DNA of 64,000 bases, taken from NCBI RefSeq assembly GCF_041107455.1, contig NZ_JBGBPY010000001.1, positions 3,906,001-3,970,000 on the forward strand. The letters are read 5' to 3'. Made by a program: the position numbers and the translations under genes. Positions 46,788 through 55,786 of this stretch are shown in pieces (position 1 is the first letter of the stretch; the number at the start of each line of letters is the position of its first letter). The notes beneath the pieces are model-generated. The model was not told the DNA's origin. It did not search any database and was given only the letters and a program-made list of their open reading frames with translations. Origin of the DNA: Rhodanobacter humi (GTDB taxonomy: Bacteria; Pseudomonadota; Gammaproteobacteria; Xanthomonadales; Rhodanobacteraceae).

Positions 46788-47924
46788 GTGCCGGTGCACG
46801 TGGCGCAGATCAATTTCCTGCCCGCACCCCGCGGCCTGGGCCTCGCGGACCTGCTCGAACGCTGGCCGTCGCTGGCGGATATCGCGGAGCTGGTGGCGGG
46901 CGCCGGCGTCCGGGTCACCGTGTTGCAGGCGGCCGCGCATGCCGAGCGCCTGACGCGCGCCGGCGTCGACTACCGCCTCGTCGATCTGCGTGGAACGTGG
47001 ACGGCGCAAGGCCGGGGCCGCCGTTTCGCCGATGCCCTGGACGGCAGCGGCGTCGACCTGCTGCATGCGCACAGCCTGGCCTGGGTCGACGATGCGTTCG
47101 CGATCGCCGGCAAGCTCGCACCGGGCATGCCGGTGCTTTTCCAGGACCACGCCGACCGGCTGCCGCGCTGGTGGCGGCGGCCGCGCCATCGTCGTCGCTT
47201 CGCGGCAGCAGCGGGCGTGGCCTTCACGGCAGTCGAGCTTGCGCGACCCTTCGTCACCGCCGGCGTGTTCGCCCCGGCGACACGGCTGCTCGCGATTCCC
47301 GAATCCAGCAGCCGCTTCACGCCGGGCGATCGTGCCCACGCACGTGCGGCGACCGGCGTGCACGGCACACCTTGCGCGCTGTGGGTGGGGCGCCTGAACC
47401 GCGGCAAGGATCCGCTCACGGTGCTCGACGGCGTCGCGCTGGCGGCGGAGCGCTTGCCCGGCCTGCAGCTGTGGTGCGCCTTCGGCGAGGAACCGATGCT
47501 GGCCGAGGTGCGGGCGCACATCGATGCCGACCGGCGACTGGCCGGGCGCGTGCACCTGTTGGGCAAGGTGGCGCATGCGCAGGTCGAGACGCTGATGCGC
47601 GCCGCCGACCTGTTCGTCTCCGGCAGCCGCGCCGAGAGCAGCGGCTACGCGGCGATGGAAGCGCTGGCTTGCGGCCTCGCGCCGGTACTCACGGATATCC
47701 CGGCGTTCCGCGCACTGACCGGCAACGGCCGCATCGGCCGGCTGTGGCCGTGCGGCGATGCGCCGGCGCTGGCCGCGGCGCTGGTCGATGCCGCGGCGAG
47801 CCGGCCTTCGCCGCAACAGGTGCGCACGCATTTCGACGAGACGCTCTCGTTCCAGGCGGTGGGGCGGCTCTGGGCCGAGGCCTATGCACGGGTGCTCGAC
47901 GACCGCCGCGGGAGCGTGCCATGA
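46788..47924 (+). CDS. family 4 glycosyltransferase
   Basis: The 378-aa protein has a GT-B fold with the C-terminal signature ALWVGRLNRGKDPLTVLDGV, GRVHLLGKVAHAQVETLMRA and the E-x7-E motif region FVSGSRAESSGYAAMEALAC. The N-terminal half reads PVHVAQINFLPAPRGLGLAD. The start codon is GTG at 46788, 3 bp after the radical SAM gene; GTGs at 46794 and 46800 are alternatives. It adds a sugar from a nucleotide donor with retention; specificity is unknown. It overlaps the following GT4 gene by 4 bp. Confidence 0.85.
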   Translation: MPVHVAQINFLPAPRGLGLADLLERWPSLADIAELVAGAGVRVTVLQAAAHAERLTRAGVDYRLVDLRGTWTAQGRGRRFADALDGSGVDLLHAHSLAWVDDAFAIAGKLAPGMPVLFQDHADRLPRWWRRPRHRRRFAAAAGVAFTAVELARPFVTAGVFAPATRLLAIPESSSRFTPGDRAHARAATGVHGTPCALWVGRLNRGKDPLTVLDGVALAAERLPGLQLWCAFGEEPMLAEVRAHIDADRRLAGRVHLLGKVAHAQVETLMRAADLFVSGSRAESSGYAAMEALACGLAPVLTDIPAFRALTGNGRIGRLWPCGDAPALAAALVDAAASRPSPQQVRTHFDETLSFQAVGRLWAEAYARVLDDRRGSVP

Positions 47925-49021
47925 AGCTCGCGCTGGTGGTTCCCGGCGGAGTGGATCGCAGCGGCGAGTTCCGCGTGATCCCGGCCCTGCTGGCGCTGAT
48001 AGTGCGGCTGGCACGCACGCACGAGGTGCACGTCTTCGCGCTGCACCAGGAGGCGGCGCCGGCTTGCTGGGAACTCGCCGGCGCACATATCCACAACATC
48101 GGCGAAGGCCGGACGCGGCTGCGCGCGATCGCGGCGATCCGCGCCGAGCACAGGCGCGCACCGTTCGATGCGATCCACGCGATCTTCTCCGGCTCCTGCA
48201 GCCTGGTTGCCGTGGCGGCGGCGAAGCTGTTGCGGCGGCCGAGCCTGGTGCATGTCGCCGGCGGCGAGCTGGTCGCGCTGCCCGCGATAGCCTACGGCGG
48301 CCGGCGCACGTGGAAGGCGCGGCTGCGCGAAGCGGTGGTGCTGCGCGGCGCCGATGCGATCACCGCCGCCAGCGCGCCGATCCTCGAATCGCTGCACGCG
48401 CTCGGGCTAGAGGCCCGGCGCGTACCGCTGGGCGTCGACCTGCTGGCCTGGCCGCCGCGTGCGCCGCGCGGGCGCGACGGGGGGCCGGCCCGGCTGATCC
48501 ACGTGGCCAGCCTCAACCGCGTCAAGGACCAGCCGACCCTGCTGCGCGCGCTGGCGATCCTGGCCGGGACGGGGCCGGACTTCGAAATGGACATCGTCGG
48601 CGTGGACACCTTGCAGGGCGAGATGCAGCGGCTCGCCGGCCGGCTCGGGCTGGATGGACGGGTGCGTTTTCTCGGCTTCAAGACCCAGCGCGAACTGCGC
48701 CTGCTGATGGAGTCGGCCGACCTGCTGGTGATGTCGTCGCTGCACGAGGCCGGGCCGCTGGTGGCGCTCGAGGCCGCTGCCGTGGGCGTGCCCACGGTGG
48801 GCACGGCTGTAGGGCACATCGCGGAGTGGGCGCCGGCGGCGGCGCTGGCCGTGCCGGTCGGCGACGCGTCGGCGCTCGCGGACGCCATCCGCCGCCTGCT
48901 AGCCGACGAGGAACTGCGGCTGCGCCTGGCCGCGGGTGCGCAGCTCCGCGCGCTGTGCGAGGACGCCGACCACACCGCGCGCGCGTTCGAAGCGCTCTAT
49001 CTGCGTCTGCGCGCCGCATGA
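47921..49021 (+). CDS. family 4 glycosyltransferase
   Basis: The 366-aa GT-B enzyme begins KLALVVPGGVDRSGEFRVIP and has the donor-binding half with LIHVASLNRVKDQPTLLRAL, VRFLGFKTQRELRLLMESAD and MSSLHEAGPLVALEAAAVGV (E-x7-E). It is followed by an acyltransferase gene with 4 bp overlap. As the third glycosyltransferase of the locus it suggests a repeat unit of at least four sugars including the priming sugar; no priming transferase (WbaP/WecA type) lies in the window. Confidence 0.85.
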   Translation: MKLALVVPGGVDRSGEFRVIPALLALIVRLARTHEVHVFALHQEAAPACWELAGAHIHNIGEGRTRLRAIAAIRAEHRRAPFDAIHAIFSGSCSLVAVAAAKLLRRPSLVHVAGGELVALPAIAYGGRRTWKARLREAVVLRGADAITAASAPILESLHALGLEARRVPLGVDLLAWPPRAPRGRDGGPARLIHVASLNRVKDQPTLLRALAILAGTGPDFEMDIVGVDTLQGEMQRLAGRLGLDGRVRFLGFKTQRELRLLMESADLLVMSSLHEAGPLVALEAAAVGVPTVGTAVGHIAEWAPAAALAVPVGDASALADAIRRLLADEELRLRLAAGAQLRALCEDADHTARAFEALYLRLRAA

Positions 49022-50136
49022 ACACGCAGGGCGCCCGCATGCCTTCGCTGGACGGGTTCCGGGCGATCTCGATCCTGATGGTGTGCTACGGGCATCTGTG
49101 CGGGACGCGGCGTTTTCCCATTTCCATCGCACAATACGGCCGCTGGTGCGGCGACGTCGCGCATCTCGGCGTGCTGGTGTTCTTCGTGATCTCCGGTTTC
49201 CTCATCACCTCGCTGTTGATGGGCGAGCGCGAGGCGACGGGGGCGATTTCGCTGAAGCGGTTCTACCTGCGCCGAATCCTGCGCATCTTTCCCGCGTTCT
49301 ACGCGTTTGTCCTGGTCATGGCGATCGCGACGGCGGCGGGCGCGGTGCCGCTGAGCGGCCGCGACTTTGCCTACGCGCTGACCTACACGGTCAACTTCGA
49401 GTCGGGCCGCTCCCTGCAGATCGGACACCTCTGGTCGCTGTCGGTCGAGGAGCAGTTCTATCTGCTGTGGCCGCTGACCCTGCTGGCCCTGCGCGAACGT
49501 CGCGCCTTGCTCGTCGCGACCGCGGCGATCTGCATCGGTCCGCTGGTGCGCTGGGGCATCCGTGAATGGATATTCCACGTCGATCCCCGTTTTCCGGGCA
49601 GCATGCTGACGAGCTTCCCCGCGATGTTCGATTACCTGGCCACGGGTTGTGCGCTGGCGCTGCTGCGGCCATGGCTGCTGACCCGCACGTGGTACCTGCG
49701 CCTGACCGGCAGCCGCTGGCTCGTGCTCGCGGTGCCGCTGGTGCTGCTGATCAATCGCATGGGCAGCCATCCCGTGGCAATCCTGCTGGGGTCGCCGCTG
49801 ATGAACCTGTGCCTCGCCGTGCTGATCGAGTCGAGTACGCGGCATGCGAACTCGCTGGCCGGACGCTTGCTGAACTGGAAGCCGGCGGTGTTTATCGGCG
49901 TGCTGAGTTACTCGCTGTATCTGTGGCAGATGCCTTTCCTCGACCATCGCTCCGACGCGTGGATGCATGCATTCCCGCAGAACCTGTTGCTCGTTTTCCT
50001 CGCGGCGCTGTCGTCCTGGTTCCTGATCGAGCGCCCGTTCAATCGTCTGCGCCGGCGGCTGCGGCACGGCAACGAGCTGCCTGCCATCGCGCGGGAGGAG
50101 CACGGATGCCGCACGGCGACGAGCCCGCTGCGATGA
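49018..50136 (+). CDS. acyltransferase 3 family membrane protein
   Basis: The 372-aa protein is a membrane O-acyltransferase with the N-terminal signature MPSLDGFRAISILMVCYGHL (catalytic-type His in YGH), HLGVLVFFVISGFLITSLLM, FYLRRILRIFPAFYAFV and HLWSLSVEEQFYLLWPLTLL, plus about ten membrane spans. Members acetylate or succinylate sugars of O-antigens, Nod factors and exopolysaccharides using a donor from the cytoplasm. Here it probably decorates the repeat unit. It overlaps the GT4 gene and the next methyltransferase gene by 4 bp each. Confidence 0.9.
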   Translation: MNTQGARMPSLDGFRAISILMVCYGHLCGTRRFPISIAQYGRWCGDVAHLGVLVFFVISGFLITSLLMGEREATGAISLKRFYLRRILRIFPAFYAFVLVMAIATAAGAVPLSGRDFAYALTYTVNFESGRSLQIGHLWSLSVEEQFYLLWPLTLLALRERRALLVATAAICIGPLVRWGIREWIFHVDPRFPGSMLTSFPAMFDYLATGCALALLRPWLLTRTWYLRLTGSRWLVLAVPLVLLINRMGSHPVAILLGSPLMNLCLAVLIESSTRHANSLAGRLLNWKPAVFIGVLSYSLYLWQMPFLDHRSDAWMHAFPQNLLLVFLAALSSWFLIERPFNRLRRRLRHGNELPAIAREEHGCRTATSPLR

Positions 50137-50978
50137 ACAGGACGCAGACCGTGGCCGGACTGCTCGGTGACACTCCGCAGCGCGACTACACGGAGAAGCT
50201 CCGGCTGTTCAACGCCTTCGCACGGCCGGAGCTGCGCGAAGCGATCAATGCGTTGTCGCTGCAGGCGGATGCGCGCGTGCTCGACGCCGGCTGCGGCACG
50301 GGCGAGGCGGTCGGCTGGTTCCAGGAATCCGCGGGGGATCGTGCACTGGTGGTGGGAATGGACCTGGCGACCGCGCATGTCCATGCCGCCCGCCACAGTG
50401 CGCCGGCGCCGGCGACTGTCGTGCAGGCCGACATGCTGCAGCCGCCGCTGGCGGACGGCAGCCTCGACCTGGTCTGGGCCGTCAACGCCGTCAATCATCT
50501 GCACGACCCGGTCGCCGGCGTGCAGATCCTGGCCAGGCTGCTGCGTCCGGGCGGCCGCCTCGTGCTGGGCCAGAGCTCGCTGGTGCCGGACATGGTTTTC
50601 GCGTGGGACGCCCGTCTCGAACGATGCGTCAACGACGCGGTGCGCGCGTACTACCGCGAGCGCTACGGCCGCAGCGAGCGCGAATTCACCGCGGTGCGTG
50701 CGCTGGTCGGCTGGCTGCAGGCGGCGGGCCTGCCGCAGGTGGCGGTGCGCACGCGGATGATCGAGCGCGTCCAGCCACTCGCGGATGCGGACGAGCGCTA
50801 CCTGCGCGACGCGATCTTCCGGGACACCTGGGGCGAGCGCCTGCGGCCCTACCTGCACCAGGAGGACTTCGACACGCTGGCACGGCTGTGCGATCCGGAC
50901 GATGCTCACTACGCGCTGCGGCGGCCGGATTTCCATTTCCTGCAAAGCCTGACGATCGCGGTGGCGACGAAGGCGTGA
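50133..50978 (+). CDS. class I SAM-dependent methyltransferase
   Basis: The 281-aa protein has motif I VLDAGCGTGEAVGWFQES, GMDLATAHVHAARH, VVQADMLQPPLADGSLDLVW and LARLLRPGGRLVLGQSS. The C-terminal region (YRERYGRSEREFTAVRALVG) is not shared with the other methyltransferases of the locus. It ends the second + strand operon. A 279-bp stretch with a REP-like inverted repeat separates it from the convergent flavin-reductase-like gene. Confidence 0.82.
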   Translation: MNRTQTVAGLLGDTPQRDYTEKLRLFNAFARPELREAINALSLQADARVLDAGCGTGEAVGWFQESAGDRALVVGMDLATAHVHAARHSAPAPATVVQADMLQPPLADGSLDLVWAVNAVNHLHDPVAGVQILARLLRPGGRLVLGQSSLVPDMVFAWDARLERCVNDAVRAYYRERYGRSEREFTAVRALVGWLQAAGLPQVAVRTRMIERVQPLADADERYLRDAIFRDTWGERLRPYLHQEDFDTLARLCDPDDAHYALRRPDFHFLQSLTIAVATKA

Positions 50979-51020
50979 GCTCGCGTGCTCAGGAGAGTTT
51001 GATCAATCGGCTTCATGCTC

Positions 51021-51105
51021 GTCATTCCGGCGCAGGCCGGAATCCAGTGACGGTGAGGCTCAACTGACCTTGCTGCTACTGGGTCCCGGCCTGCGTCGGG
51101 ATGAC
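51021..51105. repeat. diverged GTCATTCC-type inverted repeat
   Basis: Arms 51021-51047 and 51079-51105 pair at 23 of 27 positions (GTCATTCCGGCGCAGGCCGG at the left). It is related to the perfect repeat at 11401-11477 and lies between two convergent operons. The remaining gap to 51257 holds no gene; a 21-bp piece at 51225-51245 is identical to 17658-17678, another fragment of the same dispersed family. Confidence 0.65.
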
Positions 51106-51257
51106 GGTACGGGTAGCCGGTCGTTGCCGGAGATGGAGTCACTCACTCGTCACATCTCGCGTAGACGGTACCCAGCCTCATATCTCAGCATCATGTCCAA
51201 AGTATTCCGGACAGTAATGAGCCTTCGCTGGGATGACGAGCAAAATCAGCGTTTCCC

Positions 51258-52190
51258 TCAGGCGGATCGCGCCTCCGAGAACGGCATGCCGCGCCGGCGG
51301 CGCCAGGCCTGGTGGAAGCCCGCCGTGTGGTGCAGCTGCGCGTCCTGCGTCAGGGTTTCCTCGGACACGATGCGGCCGACGAACAGCGTGTGCGAGCCGA
51401 CTTCCTCGCTGTGCACGATGTCCAGCTCGCGGATGCGCAGCGCCGCGGCCACCGCGGGTATGCCGAAGGTGCGCGAGCGTCGGACCGGGAAGGGCAGTGC
51501 CGTCCAGTCCGCGAGCGGTTGCTTGTGATGCACGCTGAGTGCGTAGACGGCGTCCTTCATCGCCGCCGGCATGCAGGACAGGGCGATCCGGCGCTGCTCA
51601 CGCATCGTCGGCACGGAAACATTGGTGCTGCGCAGAGCGAGTGTGAACAGCCCGCTGCGCCCCAGCGGGCCGATCAGGTCCATCGGGAAGAGGTTGTGGT
51701 GGCCCGGTGCGTCGACGGAGACGAGCACGACCGGCCGCGGGCACAGGTAGGCGATCATCAGCTGCTGGGTTGCCATCGGCGCCATGAGGGAGTGGGGCGA
51801 CGCGTTGCCGTTGCGCATCAGGCGGTTCTGCAGCCAGGTGTTCCACGGACGCAGCGGCCAGGCCAGGCAGCGATGCCCGCCGGCTGCGACGTGGTAGAGG
51901 GCGAGCGTGCTGCCTTCGGCGCTGACCGTTGCTGTGCGCAGCAGTTGCAATTTCCCGAGCAGCCGGCCGCTGGTGCGGTCGCGGTACTCGAGAACGGGGT
52001 GCGGGCCGGCGTCCAGGCTGGTCGCGATGGTGAGCGGCCGTAGCGATGCCACAGTGTGGTCGGTGGTGACATCCGCGGCGGCCTTGCCCCAGCGCAAGCT
52101 GGCGACAACCGCCCGCTGTGGTGGCGTGACGGCGACCACCGACCATTGCGGCAGCGGACGGACGAATGGCCTGACCCAGTCCTTCCACAT
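51258..52190 (-). CDS. flavin-reductase-like (FMN-binding split-barrel) protein
   Basis: The 310-aa protein has a C-terminal flavin reductase domain: MATQQLMIAYLCPRPVVLVS, FPMDLIGPLGRSGLFTLALR, MKDAVYALSVHHKQ and HTLFVGRIVSEETL, the last with the typical H.L..G.V strand. The N-terminal third (WSVVAVTPPQRAVVASLRWG) is not recognised. Members bind FMN and supply reduced flavin or act directly as reductases. It is the last gene of the - strand operon that begins with the radical SAM gene at 55573, 2 bp after the methyltransferase. Partner oxygenase not visible. Confidence 0.7.
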   Translation of the reverse strand: MWKDWVRPFVRPLPQWSVVAVTPPQRAVVASLRWGKAAADVTTDHTVASLRPLTIATSLDAGPHPVLEYRDRTSGRLLGKLQLLRTATVSAEGSTLALYHVAAGGHRCLAWPLRPWNTWLQNRLMRNGNASPHSLMAPMATQQLMIAYLCPRPVVLVSVDAPGHHNLFPMDLIGPLGRSGLFTLALRSTNVSVPTMREQRRIALSCMPAAMKDAVYALSVHHKQPLADWTALPFPVRRSRTFGIPAVAAALRIRELDIVHSEEVGSHTLFVGRIVSEETLTQDAQLHHTAGFHQAWRRRRGMPFSEARSA

Positions 52191-52192
52191 CG

Positions 52193-52822
52193 TCAGACTC
52201 TCCGGAACAGCAGGAACATGTAAAGCTGGCTTGCGAGAGCAAGGCCGCTGGGCATCCGGCGCTCCAGCCGGAAATGCGGCGCCGCCGCCCGCGCCACGAT
52301 CCGCGGCGCGAAGCGGTGGATGCGGCTTTCGCTGGCGATGGCGTAGTGGCCGCGGCGCACGAGGTTCACCAGGTTCGCCCGCCACCAGCGGTAGCGTGCG
52401 TCGGCGAGGCAATAGGGGTTGAGCAGGCTGGCCAGCACGAAGCCGCCGTGCCGGACCACGTACGACAGTTGCTCGAACAACGCGGCATGATCCGCGAAGT
52501 GATTGAAGACCGCGAAGTTCGCCGTCACCGCCTGCACCTTGCAGGCAAGCGGCGAGGCGACCGCGACGACGGTCTTGCGCTCGATCTCGTCGCGGCAGTG
52601 CCGCAGCAGGCAATCGCGCATCGCCTCCGAAGGCTCGAACACGAAGGTCGGATGTCCGTTGGCGGCATAGGTTTTCGCATCGATGCCGGTGCCGGCGCCG
52701 AAGTCGAGCACGGACGCTCCCGCGGGCAGCAGGCCCAGCGCCAGCTGCTGGAACCTGGCGCGCACGCTCCGGTCCCGCGGCGAGGCCAGCATGAATTCGT
52801 GGTACTGCTCGCCGGTGTGCAT
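52193..52822 (-). CDS. class I SAM-dependent methyltransferase
   Basis: The 209-aa protein has YHEFMLASPRDRSVRARFQQ, motif I VLDFGAGTGIDAKTYAANG, FVFEPSEAMRDCL, VTANFAVFNHFADHAALFEQ and a C-terminal HRFAPRIVARAAAPHFRLER. ATG 52822 is the only good start after the nucleotidyltransferase stop (26 bp intergenic). The substrate is unknown; together with its neighbours it may act on the same metabolite or lipid-linked sugar as the radical SAM enzyme. Confidence 0.8.
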   Translation of the reverse strand: MHTGEQYHEFMLASPRDRSVRARFQQLALGLLPAGASVLDFGAGTGIDAKTYAANGHPTFVFEPSEAMRDCLLRHCRDEIERKTVVAVASPLACKVQAVTANFAVFNHFADHAALFEQLSYVVRHGGFVLASLLNPYCLADARYRWWRANLVNLVRRGHYAIASESRIHRFAPRIVARAAAPHFRLERRMPSGLALASQLYMFLLFRRV

Positions 52823-52848
52823 GTCGTCGATGGCCTTGCGGTCGTCCG

Positions 52849-54078
52849 CTACTCGCTCGCCGATGAGGCGCGCGGCTCCAGCGCCGTGCGCACCACGTAC
52901 AAGGTGTCCATGCGCGGCACCGGCCGCACGAGCCAGGCCAGCGCGCGCCGGCGCCGCGGCGAGGTGACCCAGTCCTGTCCCTGCAGCCAGAGCTGGGTGC
53001 GCGCCATGTCGGCGCGTTCCTTGCGGGCTTCGTCCGTGGGCCGGACATGGCGCGCAAGATGGCGCGCGGCCTCGCCGAAAGAACGCGACCACTCGATGCC
53101 GGCGAGCGCGTGCAACCACAGTTCGGAGCACGACACCCGGGTCAGGGTCTGACGCCGCGAGACCGCGCGCAGCAGGGGCGGGCAATCGCGTTCGAGCCGC
53201 GCGAGCACGGTCTCGGGCACCGCATGCCGGTAGTAGCGCGCGACCAGCCGCAGCGGCGGCAACGCCCACCACGGCGCGTCGTCGCCGTGGGCGCCCCACA
53301 GTTCGTTCCAGTCGCGCGCGACCATGCGCGTGGCCAGCAGCGAGATGTCGTTGAGATGCATCAGGCGCAGGCTGCGGCCGCAGATGTTGCCCGCCGCGTG
53401 CAACAGCAGGTGGCTCATCAGCGCGCCGCACGAGGGGTAGTCGTTCAGCCCCGGATGCGGTTCGCTCGGCTGGATGCGCCCGGTGATGTCGACGGCGGCC
53501 ACCGGCAACCGCTCCCGGATGTGCGTGTGCAGTTCGATGTTCACCGGTGCGTCGCGGTGCTCGCCCAGCCCGGCATAGGGCTGGCCGCCAGCGGGCTTGA
53601 ACACCTGGTGCTTCCACTGCGCGAACGAGGCCACGTAGCCGAGTTCCTGCAGCAGCACGCCCGCAGTCGCGGCGTCGGTTTCGCGCACCAGCAGGTCGAT
53701 GTCGGCCATCGGCCGCTCGCCCGGCGCGTAGATCCCCGCGGCGTGCAGCGCCGAGCCCTTCAGCGCGACGACGGGAAAGCCGGCGGCACGGGCACCGGCG
53801 TCGATGCGCTTGAGCAGGTCGATGATGCGGCGATGGCGCTGCTCGACCTGCGTGCGCTGGTCGGCAAGGAAATGCCGCCACGCCGGCTGGTCCCAGGTCG
53901 AGTACCGGTCGAGCAGCGGCGCCACGCCGTGCGCGACGGCGGCGGCCGCGGCCAGCGCCCACTCCAGTTCGCTCCATGCGGGCGTCTCGCTGCCCGGCTG
54001 CGCCAGTGCCAGCTCGGCGGCGAGCGCCTCGGTGGTGCGGCGCAGGCCGCTTCTGACGATGGCGAGCGGCGGCAGCAT
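52849..54078 (-). CDS. nucleotidyltransferase-like protein (PF14907 type)
   Basis: The 409-aa protein matches the uncharacterised nucleotidyltransferase family: AAGFPVVALKGSALHAAGIY, GERPMADIDLLVRETDAATA (the D-x-D of the nucleotidyltransferase fold in DIDLLV) and VNIELHTHIRERLP. Then follow MSHLLLHAAGNICGRSLRLM and HLNDISLLATRM. Such genes often accompany HPr-kinase-related genes and PqqD-type peptide chaperones, as is partly true here (kinase at 55787). ATG 54078 lies 10 bp after the radical SAM stop. The transferred group and acceptor are unknown. Confidence 0.75.
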   Translation of the reverse strand: MLPPLAIVRSGLRRTTEALAAELALAQPGSETPAWSELEWALAAAAAVAHGVAPLLDRYSTWDQPAWRHFLADQRTQVEQRHRRIIDLLKRIDAGARAAGFPVVALKGSALHAAGIYAPGERPMADIDLLVRETDAATAGVLLQELGYVASFAQWKHQVFKPAGGQPYAGLGEHRDAPVNIELHTHIRERLPVAAVDITGRIQPSEPHPGLNDYPSCGALMSHLLLHAAGNICGRSLRLMHLNDISLLATRMVARDWNELWGAHGDDAPWWALPPLRLVARYYRHAVPETVLARLERDCPPLLRAVSRRQTLTRVSCSELWLHALAGIEWSRSFGEAARHLARHVRPTDEARKERADMARTQLWLQGQDWVTSPRRRRALAWLVRPVPRMDTLYVVRTALEPRASSASE

Positions 54079-54088
54079 CAGGGCATCC

Positions 54089-55573
54089 CTAGCGCAGCTG
54101 CAAGGCGATGCGCTGCGGCACGGGCGGCGGCGTGGCATCGTGGTTGCGGTGCGCGTGTTCGCGCGCGATCAGCGCATCCCAGCGCGCGGCCAGCGCGGCG
54201 CTGGCCGCACGCTGGCGTTTCGGCGGCGTGCCGGCCCTGGCCTGCTGCAGCGCGACCTGTTCGTGCAGCAGGTCGCGCACGCTGCGGTAGAACTCCGAGT
54301 CGTAGGCGCCGCGGAACATCATGGCCAGGTCGCCGCTGTCCCGCCAATGCGTCTTGCGGCCGAGCTGGGCCTTCACCAGTTCGTAGAAGCGCGTCCCCGG
54401 CAAGGGATAGGACACGCTCACGCCGATGTCGTCCGGCGCTGCCTGCGCGACCAGTTCGCGGGTGGCCAGCAGGTCGGCCAGCTCCTCGCCCAGATAGCCG
54501 AGCTGGATGAAGAAGCCCACGCGGATGCTGTGCCGGCCCAGCCGTTCGCGCGCCACGATCAGCTCGGGGACCCTGGTGCCCTTGTTCATCGCGTCGAGCA
54601 CGCGCTGGCTGCCGCTCTCGGCGCCGAGCCACGCCTCGGCACAGCCGGCCTGCGCCAGCGCCGCGGCCATGCGTTCGCTGATCAGGTCGGCGCGGGTCTG
54701 GATGGTGAACGGCACCGCGCCGTCGCTGGCGCGCAGGTGTTCGGCGAACTCCGTCACCCAGTCGACGCGGAAGCCGAAGATGTCGTCCGCCATCCAGATG
54801 TGGTCGGGCTGGAAGGCATGTTTCAGGTGGCTCATTTCCGCCGCGACATCCTGCGGGCTGCGCTGCATGTAGTGGTTGCCCCAGATCGGCTTGGCGCACC
54901 AGTTGCAGCGGAACGGGCAGCCGCGCGACGCGGCCATGTTGAGGCTGAAAAAACCATGCCGTTCGTGCCAGATCGCGCGATAGCGTTCGATGTCGATCAG
55001 ATCCCAGGCCGGGTGGCCCACCAGGCGCGGATCCGGCGGCAGCGCACCGACGCGCGTCGGCTGCTGCTGTCCGCCCACCTGTGTGGCAACGCCCGCGAGG
55101 CTGGCCACCCAGGCCGGGGTGGCGATGTCGGGCGCGCGCTCCAGCCGGCCGATCAGTTCCGCCAGCGCGGCGATGCCTTCGCCGATCAGCACCGCCTCCG
55201 CGCCCGCCGCGAGAAAGGCCTCCGGGTGATCGGAAGCGTCGGAGCCGGCGACGATCACGCGGGCGCCGGCGGCACGCGCCTCGGCGATCATGCGACACGC
55301 CGCCTCGCGCATGCGGCCCAGGCACATCTTGGTCAGGAAGTTGAAGTTGTCCTCGTAGAGCACCACCACGTCCGGGCGCACGCCGTGCAGCGATGCGGCG
55401 AAATCCTCGACGCCCTCGGCCAGCATCGCGTCGAACAGCGCGACCTCGTGTCCCAGCCGCCGCAGCAGGGCGGCCACCTGGATCGTGGCGAGCGGAGGAT
55501 ACGGTTTGCCACGCTCCCACTGCTTCCGGTCGTACTTCAGGTAGTAAGCGTGGCCGACCAGGATCTTCAGCAT
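54089..55573 (-). CDS. cobalamin-binding-domain radical SAM protein
   Basis: The 494-aa protein has an N-terminal B12-binding-like domain (about 1-170: MLKILVGHAYYLKYDRKQWE, PPLATIQVAALLRRLGHEVA, VIVAGSDASDHPEAFLAAGA) and the radical SAM cluster motif CPFRCNWC (Cys219, Cys223, Cys226) after FFSLNMAASRG. Then follow MADDIFGFRVDWVTEFAEHL, AWLGAESGSQRVLDAMNKGT and VGFFIQLGYLGEE. It is a second, only distantly similar relative of the enzyme at 45276. The frame runs on upstream without homology; ATG 55573 was chosen. It heads a four-gene operon behind an ECF-type site. Confidence 0.87.
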   Translation of the reverse strand: MLKILVGHAYYLKYDRKQWERGKPYPPLATIQVAALLRRLGHEVALFDAMLAEGVEDFAASLHGVRPDVVVLYEDNFNFLTKMCLGRMREAACRMIAEARAAGARVIVAGSDASDHPEAFLAAGAEAVLIGEGIAALAELIGRLERAPDIATPAWVASLAGVATQVGGQQQPTRVGALPPDPRLVGHPAWDLIDIERYRAIWHERHGFFSLNMAASRGCPFRCNWCAKPIWGNHYMQRSPQDVAAEMSHLKHAFQPDHIWMADDIFGFRVDWVTEFAEHLRASDGAVPFTIQTRADLISERMAAALAQAGCAEAWLGAESGSQRVLDAMNKGTRVPELIVARERLGRHSIRVGFFIQLGYLGEELADLLATRELVAQAAPDDIGVSVSYPLPGTRFYELVKAQLGRKTHWRDSGDLAMMFRGAYDSEFYRSVRDLLHEQVALQQARAGTPPKRQRAASAALAARWDALIAREHAHRNHDATPPPVPQRIALQLR

Positions 55574-55654
55574 CACTATGGCCTCCGGGGGCCGTGGGGA
55601 CGGGCTGCTGCGGCGGACGACGTTTGCGTTCGGGCCGGCTCTTGCGGGAAGTGA

Positions 55655-55679
55655 GTGCTCGGTGGCGGGGCTTCGGTTG
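55655..55679 (-). promoter_or_regulatory. ECF-type promoter site 6, before the radical SAM operon
   Basis: On the - strand: CAACCGAA, GCCCCG, CCACC, GAGCAC, then TCA. The first block is degenerate after CAACC, but spacing and the CACTCA end agree. It lies 81 bp before the start and forms a divergent pair with site 7. Confidence 0.5.
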
Positions 55680-55725
55680 CCTGCGCGACGACGAGCCGCG
55701 GCAGCGTGGCGCGGTCGTGCGCGCG

Positions 55726-55750
55726 CAACCTTTTTTCGTTGCGGCCGCAC
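55726..55750 (+). promoter_or_regulatory. ECF-type promoter site 7, before the HPr-kinase-related gene
   Basis: On the + strand: CAACCTTT, TTTCGT, TGCGG, CCGCAC, then TCA. The gene starts 36 bp after the site. Confidence 0.65.
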
Positions 55751-55786
55751 TCATTCGGCACTTGCCCGGAGCCGCGCGCGACGAGG

